7,349 nucleotides of DNA from Bacillota bacterium (GTDB lineage Bacteria; Bacillota; Clostridia; Christensenellales; CAG-138), in contig JAEYLA010000187.1 of assembly GCA_023461495.1 (NCBI GenBank), positions 1-7,349 of the forward strand, written 5' to 3'. Below, one piece after another: positions 5,728 through 7,349 of this stretch. Made by a program: the position numbers and the translations under genes. Within the stretch, counting starts at the first letter, position 1; every line of letters starts with the position of its first letter. The notes below the pieces were generated by a model that was not told the DNA's origin, did no database searches, and saw only the letters and a program-made list of their open reading frames with translations.

Positions 5728-6351
5728 ATGAAACTGACTGAGGCAACCATGGAGGATATCCCGCTCATCAGCCGTATCCACGCAACAAGCTGGAAGACGG
5801 CGTACCGAGGCATGATTCCCCAGGCATACCTTGACACGCTGCCGGAGACCTACTGGGTGGAGGCGTTTGCAACTTGGTTTGGAAGCGGAAAATTGCGGGG
5901 GCTGATCGCCTGGGAGGGGGAAACGCCTGTGGGATGCATCTCCTTTGGGCAGCCCGTCAGCGTGCCTGACGCTGCGCTCAAACAGCTGTCCGCGGGTTGC
6001 GGGGAGGTGCGCGCACTCTACCTGCTGCCGGAATATATGGGGAAGGGCTACGGAGCGCGCTTGCTTCATGCGGCGGAGATTGCGCTGCGGATGCAGGGCT
6101 ATGAGAATTGCTGCCTGTATACGCTGGAGGAGAACACGAAGGCCCGCGCGTTTTATGAAAAGCATGGGTATGCAATGGATTACGTGACGGAAGCGTATGA
6201 AATCGCCGGAAAGCGCATTACGGACATCCGGTACTGTAAGTCGCTTGCCTGCCCCTGCCCGCGCCGCTGCAAAAGGCATGGGGACTGCACGGCCTGCCAG
6301 GAGGCGCACCGTACCAGGAAATATCCCTGCTACTGTGAGAGGACACGGTAG
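5728..6351 (+). CDS. GNAT-family N-acetyltransferase with C-terminal Cys-rich tail
   Basis: This 207-residue protein has a GNAT acetyltransferase domain at residues 1-169. The start is typical (MKLTEATMEDIPLISRIH). The acetyl-CoA-binding motif A is VRALYLLPEYMGKGYGARLL (94-113), with the pyrophosphate loop in MGKGYG, and motif B is ENTKARAFYEKHGY (135-148). It should transfer acetyl from acetyl-CoA to an amine on an unknown small molecule or protein. After the domain comes a tail (170-207) with eight cysteines (170, 175, 177, 181, 187, 190, 201, 203) and HGDC, ending PCYCER. I recognise similar tails at the ends of other clostridial proteins. It looks like a small metal-binding module, probably zinc (inference). 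The ATG follows GGGAGG by four bases and a clear promoter. It probably leads a two-gene transcript with the helical protein 94 bases downstream. Confidence 0.88.
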   Translation: MKLTEATMEDIPLISRIHATSWKTAYRGMIPQAYLDTLPETYWVEAFATWFGSGKLRGLIAWEGETPVGCISFGQPVSVPDAALKQLSAGCGEVRALYLLPEYMGKGYGARLLHAAEIALRMQGYENCCLYTLEENTKARAFYEKHGYAMDYVTEAYEIAGKRITDIRYCKSLACPCPRRCKRHGDCTACQEAHRTRKYPCYCERTR

Positions 6352-6445
6352 CGTTCCCTTGAAACCGGGATCGATCTGTAATCCGGCGTTTAAACGGCAG
6401 GGTATGCGCATAGTATGGATAAAAGGGAATGGAAGGAGCCTTGCT

Positions 6446-7018
6446 ATGTCCATCGTGCCGGAGAACCTCGGAATACTGAATTTGAACCAGGCGGTACTCA
6501 CAAACGAAATCAACCGGCTTTTGGTGAACAACGCGCATTGGACAAGGGAATATATCCTGATGGCAGCCTATCAGCCGGGAGAGCTCGAAGCCGTAGCGGA
6601 TCAGCTCACGCAAAGCGCCACGGATATCGCAAAATTTTTCGGCCAATATTACGGGCAGGAGCGGGCGACAATTCTTGCGGGGCTGCTGATGGTATACAAC
6701 TATTATGCCATGCAGGAGATCGACGCGCTGCGCATGGATGACCCGGCGCATGCGGCGGAAATGCATCGGGAGTGGAGCGATACGGCGGAAGCCATCGCAC
6801 AGTTTATGTCCGAGCAGAACCGGAATATCGATCAGGGCGCACTGCAGGGACTGTTTGAAAACTTGATCCATTTGACGGAACAGGAAGCAACTCAAATTTT
6901 TTCCGGCGACTACCGGGAAAGCCTTGCGAAATATATGGAGATCATCAGCTATGTGATGGATATGGCATGGGATATTTCCAACGCGATCAGCGGCGTCGTG
7001 CAGATTCCTGCGCGGTAA
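6446..7018 (+). CDS. All-helical protein of unknown function
   Basis: This 190-residue protein has no signal peptide or membrane segment and appears almost wholly alpha-helical. It carries NNAHWTREYILMAAYQPGELEAV (28-50), then QSATDIAKFFGQYYGQE (56-72), and a second, similar unit from about residue 110 containing DTAEAIAQF (112-120) and a helix-rich end MEIISYVMDMAWDISNAI (164-181). The HWTRE and DIAKFFGQYYG pattern recalls a clostridial family that is often mislabelled as acetylglutamate kinase or glycosyltransferase and shows similar tandem helical units. No catalytic motif for either activity is visible, so I do not assign a function. The ATG at 6446 has a strong ribosome binding site (GGAAGGAG, 6431-6438, seven bases upstream). 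The frame stays open back to 6197, but that part overlaps the GNAT gene and is not credible. A terminator follows 11 bases after the stop. Confidence 0.8.
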   Translation: MSIVPENLGILNLNQAVLTNEINRLLVNNAHWTREYILMAAYQPGELEAVADQLTQSATDIAKFFGQYYGQERATILAGLLMVYNYYAMQEIDALRMDDPAHAAEMHREWSDTAEAIAQFMSEQNRNIDQGALQGLFENLIHLTEQEATQIFSGDYRESLAKYMEIISYVMDMAWDISNAISGVVQIPAR

Positions 7019-7028
7019 AAGCATAAAC

Positions 7029-7056
7029 AAAGCGCTCCGCTGCGGGGTGTTTTTTT
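7029..7056 (+). terminator. Intrinsic terminator after the helical-protein gene
   Basis: AAAGCGCTCCG (7029-7039) pairs with CGGGGTGTTTT (7043-7053) around the loop CTG, giving 11 pairs including three G-T pairs. It runs into seven Ts (7050-7056). It ends the GNAT/helical-protein transcript. The roughly 100 bases between it and the next, opposing terminator contain nothing I can support. Confidence 0.85.
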
Positions 7057-7155
7057 ATGAATGCACATGAGCGTTCTGAACGATGTGGATAACTCCATGC
7101 GATGCGGGGCGTTGCAGGAGGCCGCAACAGGACGGGTCTTAATTCGATAAACAAC

Positions 7156-7189
7156 AAAAAAACATTGGCGGAGCTGTCTTCCGCCAATG
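7156..7189 (-). terminator. Intrinsic terminator of the right-edge minus-strand gene
   Basis: CATTGGCGGA (7163-7172) is a perfect 10-bp inverted repeat with TCCGCCAATG (7180-7189), loop of seven bases. On the minus strand the stem is followed by seven Ts (complement of the A-run 7156-7162). It lies 26 bases past the stop of the partial gene at the right edge. Confidence 0.9.
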
Positions 7190-7215
7190 CAGGAATACGC
7201 CGGATACCTGGCGAT

Positions 7216-7349
7216 TTACCGGTAGGTGGCCGAGGCCGCGTTGTCACCCGAGGTAAAGGTCATCTTGGTGATGTTGAGCTTGTCCTTGAGCAGCGAATAG
7301 AACAGCTCAATCAGGTTCTCGCAGGTCGCGACCTTCTTTACGACAACAA
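7216..7349 (-). CDS. Partial protein, probable 6-pyruvoyl-tetrahydropterin synthase/QueD-like C-terminus
   Basis: The window cuts this gene: only the last 44 residues are present. Translated from the right edge, the segment contains VATCENLIELFYSLLKD, then LNITKMTFTSGDNAASTYR and TAA (7218-7216). The pattern of a (P/A)T-x-EN-L motif, an amphipathic helix, a beta strand and a final Ax(T)Y is like the C-terminus of the 6-pyruvoyl-tetrahydropterin synthase/6-carboxytetrahydropterin synthase (QueD) family. That family converts a dihydroneopterin triphosphate product, in the queuosine pathway in most bacteria. The reading frame is supported by its codon use and by the strong terminator just beyond its stop. 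The family call rests on a short stretch, and the metal-binding histidines lie outside the window. Confidence 0.5.
   Translation of the reverse strand, partial: VVVKKVATCENLIELFYSLLKDKLNITKMTFTSGDNAASATYR

Noticed and set aside
6197..6445. N-terminal extension of the helical protein
   Set aside because: It overlaps the GNAT coding sequence in another frame, and the ATG at 6446 has a strong ribosome binding site.
5581..6531. A 316-codon minus-strand frame
   Set aside because: It is antisense to the GNAT gene and to its promoter; the GNAT motifs are clear and the antisense peptide is unrecognisable.

Overview
The window looks like chromosomal DNA from an anaerobic, moderately GC-rich Clostridia-type Firmicute, possibly a gut fermenter. 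The reasons are the strong AGGAGG-type ribosome binding sites, AT-rich sigma-A-like promoters, intrinsic terminators with long U-runs, an oxygen-sensitive glycyl radical enzyme with its activase, and small protein families typical of Clostridia (a GNAT with a Cys-rich tail and a membrane-anchored DUF4362-like protein). I see no transposase, integrase, phage gene, CRISPR array, tRNA or rRNA. The species cannot be fixed from the sequence alone.

Layout, left to right. (1) 172-1161 (+) is a TIM-barrel sugar phosphate isomerase/epimerase with its own upstream region. (2) 1162-1509 holds no gene. It contains an unusual chain of six hairpins (1209-1488), including a perfect 22-bp stem, and ends in a plus-strand intrinsic terminator. 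It is either a long structured 3' UTR or an unidentified structured RNA. (3) 4865-1510 (-) is a tight three-gene operon: a YjjI-type glycyl radical enzyme, its YjjW-type radical SAM activase (start and stop overlap as ATGA), and a nucleoside hydrolase 3 bases further on. A good promoter lies at 4936-4909, and an operator-like sequence overlaps its -10 box and recurs as an inverted pair at 5022-5059. (4) 5563-5090 (-) is a small membrane-anchored DUF4362-like protein. (5) Divergent from it are two plus-strand genes: a GNAT acetyltransferase with a C-terminal Cys-rich tail (5728-6351), behind a clear promoter, and an all-helical protein of unknown function (6446-7018) followed by a terminator. 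(6) At the right edge, on the minus strand, is the C-terminal end of a probable 6-pyruvoyl-tetrahydropterin synthase/QueD-like protein with its own terminator.

How the genes may work together. The operon joins a nucleoside hydrolase, which releases free ribose and base, to a YjjI/YjjW pair whose substrate I do not know to be established. In E. coli yjjW-yjjI sits beside deoCABD, the deoxynucleoside catabolic genes. The unrelated nucleoside-cleaving partner here points the same way, so a role in anaerobic breakdown of a nucleoside-derived sugar is a reasonable but unproven inference. The remaining genes look independent of this operon.
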